From assembly GCA_024349245.1 (NCBI GenBank), contig JALDNG010000091.1:742501-806500 (forward strand): DNA of 64,000 nt. The letters are read 5' to 3'. Made by a program: the position numbers and the translations under genes. Origin of the DNA: Neodontobutis hainanensis. Its lineage: Eukaryota > Chordata > Actinopteri > Gobiiformes > Odontobutidae. Below the pieces are notes generated by a model. That model was not told the DNA's origin and made no database searches. It was given only the letters and a program-made list of their open reading frames with translations. This document shows, in pieces, positions 63,226-64,000 of this stretch (the first letter of the stretch is position 1; every line of letters begins with the position of its first letter).

Positions 63226-64000
63226 GTGAGCACAATTATTAGGCAAGTATTCATTTTTTATTGAACCATTATAGGGCTCTTGGTCAATTCCAAATGTTAA
63301 TAATCCTCAAACTTGAATATTTAAGGAAGGAATAATATTAGGAGAATGTCTATGTGTGCTCAATTATTGGGCATTTATTAGTGTTCAGGATTATTATGCA
63401 ACTAAACAAACAATGACACGTGTTTATTTCATCTGTTAACATTTCTGACATATATAAAAAAAACATAAAAATCAGTGAGCAGTATTAACACCCTTCTTTT
63501 TCATGAACACTCCGGTCATTCCGATCAGTACCACAGCCTCCCAGACACTGTTCAGCGCTCTTCTGTTTCCCTGCAACATAAATCCTGTCTCAGTAGGGTT
63601 TAAGTCAGGTGAGGAAGGGGCCAGTCTCCTGTATAAAAAGACTTTCTGCTGCAGCACTGCATAAAGACTAGCTCACCTTTTATAATACCAGCCCATACCT
63701 GGGCCCATCACTGATCCAGCCTGGACAGACAGTCACTTTCATCTCATCGCTCCATAATGAAATTTCTTGGCCAAGATGTTTAAACGGATGTGTCTTGTTC
63801 AGTGTTGGTCGGGTTCCGCCTTTCTTCCCGAAAATCCCTCTGAGCAACACTTCGTACAAAACGTTGGATGGTTCTGTGAAACACGCTCCAATATCTCAAC
63901 AATTTCAAGATTGCTGCTTCACTTTGAAAGACATTTTAGAATTTCTGACTTTCCAGAGAAGTTAGATGTCCTTTGCCTGAGGAGAAGAAGCTGCCAAATA
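63226..64000 (-). mobile_element. Tc1/mariner-like transposon remnant
   Basis: A terminal GAGCACAATTATTAGGCAAG lies at about 63228. The minus strand of 63472-63657 encodes FLYRRLAPSSPDLNPTETGF, matching the SPDLNPxE block around the second catalytic Asp of Tc1-type transposases. The frame is broken and continues past the window edge. Confidence 0.55.

Overview
The window comes from a ray-finned (teleost) fish genome. Genes are split by GT-AG introns. The interspersed repeats are typical of fish: L2/CR1-type, REL-endonuclease and RTE-type LINEs, a Ty3/gypsy gag remnant, Tc1/mariner remnants and tRNA-derived SINEs. There are no bacterial-style operons and no CRISPR array. By my estimate about 30 percent of the window is minisatellite.

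Layout. 190-1739 (+) is the 3' end of an unidentified gene with an Arg/Ser-rich tail. 4390-51679 (+) is a complete fgd1, the Cdc42 exchange factor with DH, PH, FYVE and PH domains. I resolved it into 18 phase-consistent coding exons giving 991 residues. A CpG-rich region with a TATA box at 8.06-8.43 kb offers an alternative first coding exon that joins exon 2 in frame. The early introns hold long minisatellites (10.08-12.95, 14.47-18.07, 18.54-19.45 and 22.73-23.73 kb) and a LINE fragment. A six-exon S1 serine protease gene (24013-31052, minus strand) is nested head-to-tail against fgd1 in its third intron, and its own intron is interrupted by a nearly full-length L2-type LINE. Later fgd1 introns carry a 42-43 bp minisatellite built from the exon 6 splice acceptor, a gypsy gag remnant, an internally deleted REL-type LINE, a 21-bp minisatellite split by a LINE, and a 43-bp minisatellite.

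Downstream of fgd1, the 21-bp motif returns in inverted orientation (52.55-53.13 kb). After several kilobases of mostly anonymous sequence and another block of the 11-bp family (57.08-58.06 kb) comes a second copy of the protease gene (59639-62645, minus strand). This paralogue has lost the catalytic His and Ser, has a broken micro-exon donor, and has a tandemly amplified TATA-box segment upstream. A Tc1-like remnant closes the window.

fgd1 should act at the membrane and cortex to activate Cdc42. The two proteases are secreted or GPI-anchored S1-family proteins with no evident functional link to fgd1; they are linked by position only. The most unusual signals are: (1) about 50 decoy 3' splice sites made from the exon 6 acceptor; (2) a dead protease duplicate beside an intact one whose S1 pocket appears to have its acidic residue moved from 189 to 226; (3) the amplified TATA-box repeat; (4) one 11-bp motif forming minisatellites at many loci in both orientations. 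All function calls rest on reading the translation and on recalled family motifs; no database search was run.
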